Source of the DNA: Niebla homalea
Lineage: Eukaryota > Ascomycota > Lecanoromycetes > Lecanorales > Ramalinaceae
Reading direction: 5' to 3'
DNA: 64,000 nucleotides
NCBI GenBank assembly: GCA_019925105.1
Contig: JAHGAU010000011.1
Span: 806,001-870,000, forward strand
The notes under the pieces are model-generated. The model was not told the origin of the DNA. It ran no database searches and saw only the letters and a program-made list of their open reading frames with translations. Positions 1-12,259 of the stretch are shown here, one piece after another. The position numbers were made by a program, and so were the translations under genes. Position 1 is the first letter of the stretch. Every line of letters starts with the position of its first letter.

Positions 1-107
1 TGGCCGTATTTCTCAGAACGGCCGGGTATTTTTTAAAGATAACTTTATTCTTCCTATATATATCTAAATAACTAAATTAATAAATATATCATATACCTAT
101 TATATTG
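1..107 (+). repeat. 5' LTR of Copia-1
   Basis: Matches 10605-10711 over 107 bp with differences that are almost all C/T or G/A. The outer end (first about 25 bp, including TGGCCG and CAGAACGG) is unmutated, while the inner part is RIP-converted. The right LTR shows the mirror image of this pattern. An ATAAGCCCGGTAT motif follows at about 112-124 and may be the primer-binding region. Confidence 0.75.
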
Positions 108-622
108 AATAATAAGCCCGGTATAGCTATAACTATATATTAAAAGGTATCTAAATAATGAATTTATTTATTAAATTAAAATATAGATTACTTATTATAT
201 TATATTAATTATAGCGGTAATAATACTTAAAGATAAATTCTATAATACCGCCGACTATAAAAAGAAGACGGAAAAGGCTTAATAAAATACTAACCGATTA
301 TATTAAAATAATAAACTTAAAGGGATTGTTTAACTATATATTATAATATATAAACGCTTAATCGGCCCTTATTATAATAAATATATAAGAGGTCGTTAAA
401 AAGAATATTTTATAAAGTATTAACTTTATTGCTTTATCAATAAAGTTAAAGGTTAAAGTAATTAAGGTTTTATTAAGCTTAAAAGAATAAAAGAAAACTT
501 ATAATTAAGTATAAGTTATCCTTAATATAATTACTAATAATATAGTCCGTTATTAAATTAAGGGGATCTTAAATCCTTACTTAATTTTAAAAAAGCTTAA
601 ATAGCTTTATATTATTAAGGAT
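108..622 (+). pseudogene. Copia-1 leader and start of gag/pol, destroyed
   Basis: This lies between the 5' LTR and the LINE-1 insertion, where a Copia leader and the beginning of gag would sit. No frame longer than a few dozen codons survives and I recognise no motif. Assignment rests on position only. Confidence 0.45.
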
Positions 623-665
623 ATAATAATTAAGGATAGAATATATTATTTATTTAACTGCGGGA

Positions 666-2480
666 ATGGCGACGAACAACGGGACCCCAGAGGTCAGAAA
701 CGATATACGTGTATATAGCTTAAGTAATAATAAGGATAATATTTTAAATACAATAAGCGGAGGCAGAATAATAGTAAAAATAAAGGGGAGGAAGGATAAG
801 CGGCTTAAATTAATAGGAACAGTAATAAATCATATAAACAATACGATAAACATAAAATAAAAAGGCCTTAAATTAAATAAGGAGTTTATAATTATAAAGA
901 TATACGTAAAGGAACGTATATAATACGTAAAGGTATTATTATAAAAAATAATAAATAAAAAGCGGAAAGAACGAAAATGGTATACGGGGATAAATAAGGA
1001 ATAAACGGAGGCGTAAAAAGCCTTATTAAGTATATATAAATTAAAAGAAAATTAAATAAAAATAAGGAAATATTAAGTAAATAAAAATAAATTATAAAAA
1101 GAAGTAATTATTAAATATACGGGGGAAAAGTAAAAAAGGAAAAAACAATAAGGGTATTAAAAAGCCTCCTTATAATTAAATAAAAAAATATTACGTTAAA
1201 AATTTAGTTAATACTATAAATCGGATTATAAAAAATAAAAGACTTTTATATAAATACGGGGAAAAATTTAAAGGAATTAAAAAGGTTATACGGAGTTTAA
1301 AGGGCAGTAATAAAAGTGCTGGTAAACGGAGGTAAAAGGAGATAAAAAGAATATATATAAAGCGAAAGAGGAACGGGGGAGGTTTTAAAGAAAAAAGCGG
1401 GGATAAATTAAATAATAAGGGCCGTAAGGGCGGCGCCAACGTTAACGGTAAAAAAAGTAAAGGCAGAAAAGAAAACGGCGGCGTTAAAGAAAATAAAAAT
1501 AATAACCGTATAATTATCGGGTAAAAAAGAAAAAAATATAATAATAAAAATAAACCCACTATAATTAATAAAGGTATTTAAGGTAATAAAAAAGTTATTA
1601 ATAGAATAAATTATTACGGTATATAAACTATAAAATAAGGATATCCTTTTTAATATAGCCTTATTAAAGGTAAAAAAGGGGTTAAAGAAATCGAAGGGAT
1701 AAACCGGTAAAAAAGGGTATAAGACGGTAAAGGTATTAAGGTAATCCTTTATTATCGTAATAAACGGGATATACTTAATAAGGTTTACGGGGGAGGAAAA
1801 GGAAGTTATTTTAAGGCGGATAAAAAAGGAGAATATAGTCCTTTATTTTAAATTAAAGATTATTAATTATAATTTCCTTTTTATAATAAAAAGGCTAAAT
1901 ACCTTTAATTATATAAAGAAATATTTTACGGTTATCTTAAACGTAACGTTAATAAAAATATATAATAATATTTTTAATAAAGGGGTAATAAAGGGTAAGT
2001 CCTTTAAATTAACGAGACCTTAAGATTAGGTAGTGGATATTTATTAATATTTTAAATATTAAGGATATAAATATATTATTATAAGCTGCCTTAATAATAT
2101 AAAATATACGGTATATATTAAAGGGTATAATACGTATAAATATATTAACTTAATAATAAAAAGTTTAATGAAAAACGCGTTAAAATATATGGCGTATAAT
2201 AATAATAATTATTTAACGTAAGACTTATAATATATAATAAGAATAAAAAAGACTTAACGTAAAGAGATTAAGATAATAATTAAGGTTTAACGTTATAACT
2301 TATATAAATTTAGACCGGTAAAATAATTAAAAACGGTCTTAAAATATAAATAAAGCTTATTAAATAAAAAAAGGTAAAACGTAATAATTAATAATATAAA
2401 AAAAGGAAGCTTATAATAATATTAATTTTTAAGGCCGGTTATTTAATTAAAATTATTATTATAGCGAAAAAATTAAAATA
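666..2480 (+). pseudogene. LINE-1 ORF1 (gag-like) relic
   Basis: The first 65 codons from the ATG at 666 are still open (protein begins MATNNGTPEVRND). The same start recurs at 32328 (+), 47615 (-) and 55286 (+), and in altered form near 30060 and 53369, so it is the true family ORF1 start. Downstream, all frames are closed by RIP stops. I could not see an intact zinc knuckle. In this family ORF1 would encode the RNA-binding protein of the retrotransposition particle. The end coordinate is approximate. Confidence 0.7.
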
Positions 2481-2574
2481 AATAACATTTAACCTTAAAA
2501 AAAAACCCTTTATATAAATAAAAATCAATAAAAAGAATTTAACGGACGTTAATATTTAATATATTTACGCTTTT

Positions 2575-5500
2575 AAAAATAATATAATATAACGTACGTA
2601 AAAAAGCAGTTAAAATTATAATATTAATATTTAAATTTAAAGAAATAAAAAATATTAATATTATAATAATATAAAAACCGTTATATAATCCGTATATTTA
2701 CTTTTTAATTAACCCGGGAAATGGTTTTTATTTAACCTTTAAAAATAACGAAATAATACGGACGTATTTCTTTATTAATAAAAGGTTAAATATAGATAAT
2801 TAAAACGTTATTTATTATAAAAGGAACTTATATATATTCCGGATTATATAAAAAAAAGATATTAAAAATAATTTAAATATTTATAATACGTATAATCCGT
2901 TATTAATTAATAAGAAGGGACCTTTTATGATTTTATTACTTAAGGATATTATAATTGTATTTAATAAATACCTTTTAATAAAAGACTTTAATCTTTATTA
3001 CGTTTAATAAAATAAGGACGGTTATACGATTAATTATATTAAATTTAAGGAACTATTAATAATTATTATACGGTTTAATTTTACGTTATTAATATTGAAA
3101 AAAGCTATTATATAAGAAAGTTATAAATTTAAAACTATAATTAATTTAATATTTAACTTAAAAATATTATTAATTTAATTATAATATATAAACCTTAAAA
3201 GGATTTAAAATATAATTCGGATTACGTCCCGATATAAATAACCTTAGATTAATCCGTTAATATAATTCCGTTTTTACCGTTTAAATAAATATAAAAAATA
3301 GTTAAAGAAGTTAAAATATTTATAAAAACGGTAAAAATAATATTTTAATTAATAAAGCTTTTCCAACTTAATAATAAGGAATAAATCGATTATTTTATAA
3401 AACGGATAATAAAAACTTTAAATAAAATAACTAACGTTATAATCTTAATAATAAAATTATCTTAAAAAGTTAAAATTTATTAAAATAAAAAATATATAAA
3501 AACGATTATAAAAGTAAAAACGCTTATAAAATAAATTATTAAATATAAAAATTAAGAAACGCTTTAATAATTAAAAAAAGTTTAAAAGGAAAAAAAGAAA
3601 ATTATCCGGAAAACTAAATAAACGTACTTCCGGGCTATAATATATAACTTAAAGGTTTCCCCTTATAATATTTAAAAGTTAATAAAATACGGTAAGGAAT
3701 AAAGCGGAAAACTTAAATTTATTTTTAAGTTTTTACCTTTAAAAAGATTAAATAATACGGTAATAAATACTTTTAACGGTAAAATTAAGACTTTTAAAGG
3801 GGCGTTCTTTCCCCCATTACCAGAAGTTAACGTAATAGATATTAACGGTATAATATATTTTAAATTAATAAAAATAAGTAAAATAATAACTTAAAAGATA
3901 ATAATTAAAATAATTAATAAACCAAAAAAGGATAAAACCTTTAAACTTAACGGTATATTAAATAAATTCTTATTTATAATAATATCGTTATTTAAAAAGG
4001 TTTTTATTTATTTATTTTAAATTTATTTTAATATAGAATATTATCCCTGTAAATTTAAAAAGGCTAAGATAATTATCCTTAAGAAGCCAATTAAGTTAAA
4101 TTACTTAAAGGTAAAATTATATAGATTTATAATATTCCTTTATACGTTAAAAAAGGCTTTAAAGATAATAATTATAAAGATCCTTAATAATTATATAGAA
4201 AGGTATAAGTTACTTTTTAATTAATAAATAAAAGTAAGAAAAGGACGGTTAACGGAAACGGCTTTTAAAGGTTTAATTAATAACGTATATATAATATAAA
4301 ATTATAAAAAGAAATATATTATAAGTCTTTTTTTTTTAATATTATAAAAACGTTTAATAAGGTAAATTACCAAAGGTTATTATATAATTTACGGAAGAAA
4401 AAAATTTTATTTTTTTTTATAAATTAAATAGAAAGTTTCTTAAATAATTAAATAATATTAATTAACTTAAGATAAAAAATAAATATAATAAAGCCCGCAA
4501 TAATAAGGATTCTTTAAGGGTTATTCATTTCTTTAATCTTATTTTTATTCTTTAACGGCCCGTTTATTAAAGACTTAATAAAATTAAAATAAAAAGTTTA
4601 AGTGAAAAGTTTTATTAATAATATTTATTTTCTCGTTTATAATATATTTATTTATATAAATTATTTAAAGTTAAAATAAATTTATAAAGTTTACTTATAA
4701 TAAATAAAGATATATAAAGCTTAATTCGCCTTATATAAGTATAAACTTATTTATATAATAAGAAGCCCGAAGTTATACGATATAATAATTATAATAAACT
4801 TAAGCAATATAACGGTAAAACCGGAAGCCAATATTAAGGTATTTAGCCTATAGGTTAATAAGAAACTGGATTAGAAAAATTATATAAGAAAGGTTTAAAA
4901 GAAAATAATTTTATAAAAAAAAGGCTTTATTTACCTTACAACGTTAATATAAAAAGCTATTTTATAGAAAGTTAAAACCGTTTATTAAACGGTTATAAAG
5001 CTTATATTAACGTACGTAATAATTATTTAATATATACTTAAAAGTATACTTAAATATAAGAAAAAGCCCGTTTAATAATTATAAAAGGTTTAAAACCGAT
5101 ATTTAAAAGTAATAAGTAAAATATATAAAGCGATTCCTATTTTAATATTGGAATCCGAGGTTTTTATATTATTAATAAAGTTAGCCTTAAATTAAATAAT
5201 CGTTTAAATAAGGCTTAAAAAAGGTATAAATTTAACTATATTAATAGGAAATAAACGTATTCATTAAAACTATAAAAAACCTTAAATAAAAAAACGTAAA
5301 AAAAAGGTATTTACTTTTTCTACGGAAATTAAACTGGAATAAGTTAAAAAAGAGGTCGACCTAACTTATATTTAGGAAGTTAATATAGGAATATATGAAT
5401 TCTTATTAAAAATAAAAATAACGGAGGAAAAAAAGGTCGTAAGGGCGAAAGTAACAGCGATTACCTTATAAATTATAAAAAGGTAAATAAAGTATTAATA

Positions 5501-6150
5501 TAGATATAAAGAATTAATCCCTTAAGGATAATAATACCCAACGTTAAATAATAATAAGATTATTAATAAGTATTTCCGGCGTTACGGGATTATAAAAAAA
5601 AATAATAACGCGTTAATAATCCAACTCCGGATAAATAAAAACGGCTTAATTTACTTCCTTTTTATTATATATATTAATAACCGGATTAACGTTAATTATA
5701 AGTATAAATAATAAAAATAGAACGTTATATACGTATTAATCTTTTATTTATTATTTAAGGAGCGTAAACCGGGATTAATTAAAAGGGTAGGAATTAATAA
5801 TTATTATTAAATACTTATTAATAAAAAGGATATTAAAGTAGTTATTAAATTTATAATAATTACGGGCTTATTATTATAATTTAGCTTAATTAAGGAAATA
5901 AATAAAATGGTTAAAAACTTAATTAAGAAACCTTATCGCCGACCCGGAAATAAAAAGCAATAGCGGGAAAACTGTACTTAATAGGGGGCTAAAGGGGCTA
6001 TAAATATTAAAGCGGTATAAAAAGCGATATTATATTGATTAATAAAGTTATATAAATAAGGTAATAATAATATACGTATTAATAAGGATATTTAATAATA
6101 TAATCGGAATTTTAAAATATTAATATTAAATAGACCCATAAAGTAATAGA
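2575..6150 (+). pseudogene. LINE-1 ORF2 relic: APE-type endonuclease and reverse transcriptase
   Basis: Read across frames, the relic shows the endonuclease motif order: a region like DIIAIQEP at about 2645-2680, LIKDFNLYY (the GDFN..H site) at about 2985-3011, and an S-T-I-D-L-type motif near 3140. The reverse transcriptase active site is at 4611-4622 and now reads F-I-N-N instead of F-V-D-D; it is followed by the FAPYKYEL-like segment typical of LINE RTs. A conserved C-terminal block (QLRTxKxGL-like) is at about 5615-5660. Both catalytic Asp codons have become Asn. I did not see an RNase H domain. Confidence 0.8.
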
Positions 6151-6409
6151 AAAGCAACAAATTTAAAGGTAACTTTTAAGTGGATTCAGTCGTAATATTA
6201 TAGGTTTTCTTAAAAAAGGTATATAAATAAATTCTTATTCTTTAAATGGCCGTAAATACTCTTAATCCTTAAAACGTGAATAAAGGCTAGGTAAATACCG
6301 GTTTTATTCCTAACGTTATAGATATCGGGTTTTTTACGGTTATTAATAAGGTTAAATGGCCGAATATTAGGGAACGCCGGAATTAGCTTAGCTAGATCCG
6401 TAGTATAAA

Positions 6410-6424
6410 TCAATCAATCAATCA
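6410..6424 (+). repeat. LINE-1 (CAAT)n 3' tail
   Basis: A short AATC/CAAT repeat directly abuts the 3' copy of the target duplication. The same tail ends LINE-B, LINE-F and, in reverse, LINE-C and LINE-E, and it also ends the SINE-like element. Confidence 0.85.
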
Positions 6425-6439
6425 ATAATAATTAAGGAT

Positions 6440-9400
6440 TAAGTACTTTAATAACTATTTTATTTAAACTTATTTAAGTATATAAGTTTATAGGAATATT
6501 CTTAAGAGCTTAAATAACTTTAAAATAAGTTCTTTAATCTTAAGGCCGATATATTTAATTAATAATATATTGTTTTCTTCAAGATAAATTTAAAAAACAA
6601 ATATAACGTATATATATTCTTATTGGAGTAAGCTATAAAGGTTAGAAATACTAAGATAAATATCAATTAATTTACCGTTATTTTTATTAAGTATAACTGC
6701 CGACGACTTAATACGGATAAAGTTATAAAGGTAATATAAACTTAAATTAATAATTACGGTAAATAGGAAAAAATTAAGAATAATAATATAAACTTAAATT
6801 AATAATTACGGTAAATAGGAAAAAATTAAGAATAATAAGTTAAGAAAGAAGGATAAATATATATATTATAAGGGGCTATATAAGGTCGACAAATACTAAT
6901 ATAAATATCTTAATTAACGTTTAAATAATTAAGAACCAAAGGATAAAAAGCTTAACGTTAAAAAGGAAGTAAAAAAGGTTAAATTAAATAAAGAAAGAAA
7001 TATAATTATAAAAGTTTTTATTATAGAAGCTAATATTTTTATTTAAATTAATACAATAATATTAGTATTAAAACGTAGTTTATTAATATTTTAATAAAAG
7101 TAAGCTTATTTTATCCTTAATATAACCGCCGATATTTATTATACGTAAGATTGTACTTTCTTTATAGATTATTAATAAATTAATAATATAAATATTAACT
7201 TTTAAATAAAAAATATCTTTAATAATAAAGATATAAAATAATAGGGATCATAACGATTGTTTTATAATTAATCCTTAACGGTAAGGTAAAGCCGATTAAA
7301 TTAACGGATATATAATATATATTTAAGATGAATAATAACCTTATTTCCTTCAGAGCTCTAAATAAGAAGGGTTATAATATAATTATAAAATGAAGACGGT
7401 GGCAAGTCTTTAACTTGGACGATTATAATGTCTTTATTAAACTAATTTTTAATTAAAGCCTGGTAATAAAATTCCAATTTACAGTTATTAATAAGATATT
7501 ATTAATATACTTTTTAAGGCCGGTATTATAGGGTTAATTATATAAACGTTTTACTTATTATAAGATAAACGTTATTAAATAAGCCGTAAAGATTATTACC
7601 GGTATTAATATAAAGAAAGCGGATTTACTTTAGCTATAAGAATTTAAATATAATCTTTATAAATTATATATTATAAGTAAATAAAAAAGAATTCTATTAT
7701 ATATTTATTATTATAAAGAATAAATTAAGTATTTACTTAAAAAAAGCTTATTAATATTATAATATCGCCGGTAATAATATTATTATATGTATTATCGGTA
7801 ATTATTATTATTATATAGCCTTAATTAATAATATTATAAATATAATATTTATTTATATAATTAAGGGCCATAATAGGCTATTAAGAATATTTAAAGGATA
7901 CTTTATTAAAATAAAGGCTTAAAAGTATACTTTAATTTATATCCACGGTAATAATAAGATTATTATAAATAAAAAGTATATTATATTAATAAGACCTCGG
8001 ATTATAATATAAGATAATAGCTTTATATAATTTATATTAAAACGGTATCGTTAAATACGGCTTCCGGAGTTATTTTAATAAAGTAATATTAATTCTCTAT
8101 ATAACTAATATACCTTAGAAATTTTAAACTAAAACTTTTATTTATTTAATTTATATAAAAAACCTATTATTTATAAAAGTTATTAAGGACGTAATATTAC
8201 TTAAAGCTTAAATAGTAAGTAAGCTTAATATTGCTTATTTATGTTTATTTAAATATCTTATATATTATTATAAAGAATTAAAAGTAAAAAAACTTAAATA
8301 TAAAAGTAAAAAATATTAACTTATAAACTATAAAGCTTTAAATTAATATAGACTTTAAAATCTTAAATTAAAGAAAATACTTATTTTCACATACGTTTAT
8401 TTTAATAAACAAATCACTATAATTAACGATAAAAAAATATAATAATATTAATTAAGTGTTTATTAACGTTATTACCAATAATAATAATAGTAACGTTATT
8501 AATACGGATAATAAAAGGTATAATATTTAAACTTAAATATTCTGAAAGAAGCTTAATTAAATACCTTAAATTTATTAAATTCTTCAAATTCTATAAATCC
8601 TATATATTTTTAAATACTAGAAATCTACTACCTTAATATAAATCCGATAATAATAAAACCGATTCTTACTCCGTTTATAAGGGTAAGAATTGAGGTAACG
8701 ACGTTATTAATTTAAGTAAAGATAAGGATAAGCTTTTAAAACGTTAATTAAAAGGAGGAATACATAAGGACTATAAAGCCCTTATAAAAATAAGGATTAA
8801 TAATAAAAAGGTAGATTTTATATATTTAAGAATTTATATTTTTATTTATCAAGCTTAAGGTATTATCCCGGTTAAAATATTAATCTTACTTAATATTTAT
8901 AATACTTTAAAAGGCCCAAATAATAAGAAAGAACTTAAGGCCTTTAAAACCGAGCTTAATTATATAAATATATAAAAAGTTTAAAAACTCTTATTAATTT
9001 TATTAAACGTAAAGTTTATATTAAGACGATAAATATTATTATATAAATATAAACCTATAAAGGGATTTTTCTATATAAGGCCCGTTGGATAACAAAAGGA
9101 TTTCATTAATAATAAAGTAAGGATTATTTATTAACGTTCTTAAGCGTAATAGAATTTATAAGTTAACGTTTATTACTTATAATTATATCTTAAAACGATG
9201 TTAAAATTAAAGATATTAATATTATATTAATTTTTCTTAAGGTTATTCTTAAAACCCAGATTTAAGTAAAATAACTATATGGTTTTATAAAGATTAAACC
9301 AAATAATAAGCAATTAATGAACTGTCTTTAGGAGGTATTATATAGCCTTAAATAGGCTTTACTTAAATAATACTTTATATTATAAAAAATATTTAAATCT

Positions 9401-10604
9401 TTAAAATTTAATTATATAATTAAAAATTAATTAATATTTCATTATTTTAAAAATAATGTTACTCTTATTATTTATATAGATAATATATTTATTATCGTTA
9501 AGGATAAGTAAATTATCCAATAACTTAAGGACGCTTTTAAAAAGTATTTCCGTTTAAAAAGTTAAGGGATATTATATATTATTTAATATTATAAATATTA
9601 TATATAACCGATTTAATCGTTCTATTTAGATTACTTAATCGATTTATATTAAGCGATTATTAAAATAAATAAATATAAAACTTTATTTTAATAAGGGATT
9701 ATATATATTAATAGTAAAGGGTATAATTTTAAAGTAAGTACTTAAAGGATATAAAATAATAAAAGTAAAGTAAAAGCTATATATATCTTTTATAAGTCAT
9801 TTATAGTAAATAGCTTAAATAATATAATTTAACGTTCTCTTCTTTATTAATAAGCTGGGAAGCTTTACCGTAAACTTAATAATTATCTATATTAACGCGG
9901 TTAAATATATAATAAAATATTTTAATTTAAACTATAATATCGGTATATACTATAACCCTAATAAGGGAAAAAGTAAGAAGCTTATCGGTTATATAAATAT
10001 ATTTTATATTAATATTAAAAAGATATTTTAATTTATATTAAACTATATTTTTTAATATTAAAACGGATTTATTTCCGTTTATTTTCGTTAATAAAATACC
10101 GTAATTATTTTATTAATTAAGTTTAAGTATAATATAGCTTATAAAGCTATATAAAAGGCTTTTTTCTTTTACCTATTTCTTTATAAAATAGGTTACTTTA
10201 ATAACGATATTTACCCCGTTACCTTATAAATTAATAATTAAGCGGTTATATAGATTACTAATAAGCCGTCCGACTATAATCGTATTAAATATATCCGGAA
10301 TTACTATTATATAATTCATGAAATAATAATTAAGATTAAAAAGCTTACCCTTAAATAAGTTTTATTTAAGAAATAAATAACGGATATACTTATTAAACTA
10401 CTTAAAAAATAAATAGAATTTATCTTTGCTTATAAGCTATTAAGGTTATACGCTATATTAAAAAATAAGTAATAATAAATAAAATAGATTACCAGTATTA
10501 CCATTATTATTTTTAAAGGGAATATTAGAGTATTAATAACTCCTTATAGTATTATTTAATATCTATACGTATTGACTTAAAAGTATTATATACATTAAAG
10601 TACT
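6440..10604 (+). pseudogene. Copia-1 pol relic (integrase, RT, RNase H region)
   Basis: Two signatures identify the Copia RT: LYSLK*A at 9338-9358 (from LYGLKQA) and Y-I-D-N at 9473-9484 (from YVDD), in the expected order and spacing. An RNase H block at about 9981-10150 reads like the Copia ending, with GY..., NG.IS..., then T.....EAEY-like words. Integrase should lie near 7400-8800 by family order, but I could not read its motifs. One of the two catalytic RT Asp codons is now Asn and stops are abundant. Confidence 0.75.
6732..6835 (+). repeat. Perfect 52 bp tandem duplication inside Copia-1
   Basis: Two adjacent 52 bp copies start at 6732 and 6784 and are identical at every base I compared, including positions that look RIP-mutated. 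The duplication therefore probably arose after RIP had acted on the element. Confidence 0.9.
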
Positions 10605-10711
10605 TAGTTATATTTCTTAAAACGGCCGGGTATTCTTTAAAGATAGCTTTGCTCTTCCTGCATACATTTAGATAACTAAATCAATAATTACGTTGTATAC
10701 CCATTACATCA
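10605..10711 (+). repeat. 3' LTR of Copia-1
   Basis: Counterpart of 1-107. Here the inner (left) end is RIP-converted (TAGTTAT for TGGCCGT), while the outer half keeps CA and TG dinucleotides, for example CTTCCTGCATACATT. It ends in ATCA. Confidence 0.75.
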
Positions 10712-10819
10712 TATCCGTAATTTATCGCACCGTATTCAAAGGATCGTTAGAATATATTGTTTTAAGGTAATAAGTATTAAGCGTTTACTTTACTGTATAT
10801 CTCCCTTACTATATAAGGC

Positions 10820-10905
10820 CTTTGCTTAGCTTTTAAGTTCTCCATTTATATTACGGTAATTTTAGGCCTATTCTGGGAGGGGTATGCGGGCATCGGGCGT
10901 TACCT
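10820..10905 (+). repeat. Direct repeat, left copy, flanking G-rich tract
   Basis: About 85 bp (from AGGCCTTTGCTTAGC to ATCGGGCGTT) recurs imperfectly at about 11153-11240 in the same orientation (AGGCCTTACTTAGC, CAGGTTCTCC, CGGTA, TTTCAGG/TTTTAGG, GGGCATTAAGCGTT). The two copies bracket the GGGTAA/GGGTGA tract. No gene is apparent. Confidence 0.7.
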
Positions 10906-10929
10906 TTTGCTGAAGGGCCTGGTAAAGGG

Positions 10930-11157
10930 CTTTATAAAGGGTTTGCTGCAAGTAAGGGTATAAGTAAGGGTGCAAGTAAGGGTACAGATGAGGGTGCAAG
11001 TAAGGGTGAGGGTGCAGGTGTAAGTGAGGGTGAGGGTGAGGGTCTAAGTGAGGGTGAGAGTGAGGGCGAGGGTAAGGGTACAAGTAAGGGTGAGGGTGAG
11101 TGAGGGTGAGGGTGAGGGTGTAAGTGAGGGTAAGGGTGGGGGTAAGGGTGAGAGGCC
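10930..11157 (+). repeat. G-rich low-complexity tract of GGGTAA/GGGTGA/GGGTGCA units
   Basis: About 230 bp of degenerate 6 to 12 bp units built from AAGGGT and GAGGGT. The order is TAAGGG, not the telomeric TTAGGG, so this is not a telomere tract. The opposite strand holds an open stretch rich in His, Pro and Tyr (10868-11083), which is just the repeat read as codons. Confidence 0.85.
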
Positions 11158-11240
11158 TTACTTAGCTCTCAGGTTCTCCAGTTAATTCACGGTACTTTCA
11201 GGTCTGTTATGGTCGAGGTATCCGGGCATTAAGCGTTGTA
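11153..11240 (+). repeat. Direct repeat, right copy, flanking G-rich tract
   Basis: Partner of 10820-10905. It keeps more CA and TG dinucleotides (CTCTCAGGTTCTCCAG) than the left copy, which has the C-to-T versions, so the left copy seems more RIP-damaged. Confidence 0.7.
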
Positions 11241-11289
11241 TCGCGCTAAAGTATAAGTGGTATAAGTAGAGTAAAGGTGGATAAAAAAA

Positions 11290-11500
11290 TTAAAACCGCG
11301 AAACCCAGGTTTCTGAAACCCGAGAAAACCAGCTTAATCGATTAAAAAAGGTCGATTTAAAAACCAGGAAAACCTAGGTTTTCGGGAATAAAAACCGGGC
11401 TAAAGTTACTGATTAAGCGTTCGTTAAATTTAAAAAACCAGGAAAACCAGGAAAACCCGGGTTTTGTAAAAAATAAAATCCTAAGTTTTAAAACCCCTAC
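11290..11500. repeat. Cluster of AAAACC(C/T)GGTTTT-type short palindromic words
   Basis: Repeated words such as AAACCCAGGTTTC, AAAACCTAGGTTTTC, ACCAGGAAAACC and AAAACCCGGGTTTTG are packed into about 200 bp. Direct and inverted versions alternate, so the stretch can form several short hairpins. No coding sense is seen, and I do not recognise the family. Confidence 0.6.
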
Positions 11501-12259
11501 TATAAGGTCCTGGTCTCCAGGGAGGTCTTAGGGGGGCATTCAGGGGATGGCTCCGGGTGACTGGGCTTAAGGGGGCCCTCTGGGGCGTAAATAATAATAC
11601 GAGTAGAATCTTTAAGGTATAATAATGATTAATACGCGCTATCGTTAGAAATTTAAGTAACGCCTGAACTTTAAAAACTGCCTGGAAATAGAGGCGCTGA
11701 GTAAATCTATTAAGTACCTTTATAGATTAAGGTAAAAGCCGCCTTTTCCTCCTATAAGCTTGATTTCTGCCTATTCCGTATCTTGTCTTTTATATATAGA
11801 TCTTCTAGCTGACCTTTACTTTACTTTTATAGTAATTAAAAGTTACTTATAAAGTAAATTCGCCTCGATCCATATATCTATTAATAATTTAAGACGGCAG
11901 GCCTGTTAAAAGGGTCGTAAGTAAGGAGATGATTACGTTAATATTAATAGAAGATATAATATGCTTAATAAGTTACCTGTATAAGGGAAAAGTAAGTAAA
12001 ACCTTATAATTTAAAGAATAAGACCTAATATATCCGTTATTAAACTTTTCTGCTACTTATTTAATATCGTTCTTCTTTTCTTTTTATTAAATATAAAGAT
12101 ATATTTACGCGACCCTGCTTATATAAGCGTAATAAACAGGGGCTTATTAAGAGTAAAATCGAATATTAATAATCATATTCTAACTATAATCGATAATAAA
12201 TAAGATATAATCTTTATGGGGATATTACTATTTATTACCCAAGTTCTATAGCCCGCTTT
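11501..12259. other. Low-RIP intergenic stretch, nothing identified
   Basis: This is the GC-richest sequence of the window near 11505-11585, then ordinary mixed sequence. I find no ORF of useful length, no tRNA fold and no transposon end. It belongs to the island that escaped heavy RIP, presumably because it is low copy. Confidence 0.5.

Larger units (their letters stand above)
638..6424 (+). mobile_element. LINE-1: full-length Tad-like non-LTR retrotransposon inserted in Copia-1
   Basis: About 5.8 kb, flanked by a perfect 15 bp target duplication ATAATAATTAAGGAT at 623-637 and 6425-6439. It starts with a short 5' stretch, an ATG at 666, an ORF1 relic, then an ORF2 relic with an APE-type endonuclease and a reverse transcriptase, and it ends in (CAAT)n rather than poly(A). 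Six other copies or fragments lie in this window. The domain order and motif wording fit the Tad clade of fungal LINEs (family inference). Stops are frequent in every frame, so it is inactive. It is younger than Copia-1, which it interrupts. Confidence 0.9.
1..10711 (+). mobile_element. Copia-1: RIP-degraded Ty1/Copia LTR retrotransposon, split by LINE-1
   Basis: A direct repeat of 107 bp at 1-107 and 10605-10711 marks the two LTRs. Between them, once LINE-1 (638-6424) and its duplicated target are removed, about 4.7 kb of internal sequence remains, a normal Copia size. Copia-type reverse transcriptase and RNase H relics in that order near the right end set the + orientation. All frames are broken by RIP-type C-to-T and G-to-A changes. 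The left LTR starts with TG at the first base of the window, so the 5 bp target duplication on that side cannot be seen. The LTR could extend further left, but the right copy gives no sign of that. The element is dead. Confidence 0.85.

Noticed and set aside
1191..1559. 122-codon open frame on the - strand
   Set aside because: It lies antisense to LINE-1 ORF1 and is Leu/Phe/Pro-rich because the + strand is purine-rich; a shadow.
6210..6413. 67-codon - strand frame, similar to the + strand frame at 61966-62181
   Set aside because: The similarity simply reflects homologous LINE tails read antisense; other copies (LINE-B, LINE-C) have it interrupted.
10868..11083. His/Pro/Tyr-rich 71-codon open frame on the - strand
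   Set aside because: It is the GGGTAA/GGGTGA low-complexity tract read as codons; no gene context.
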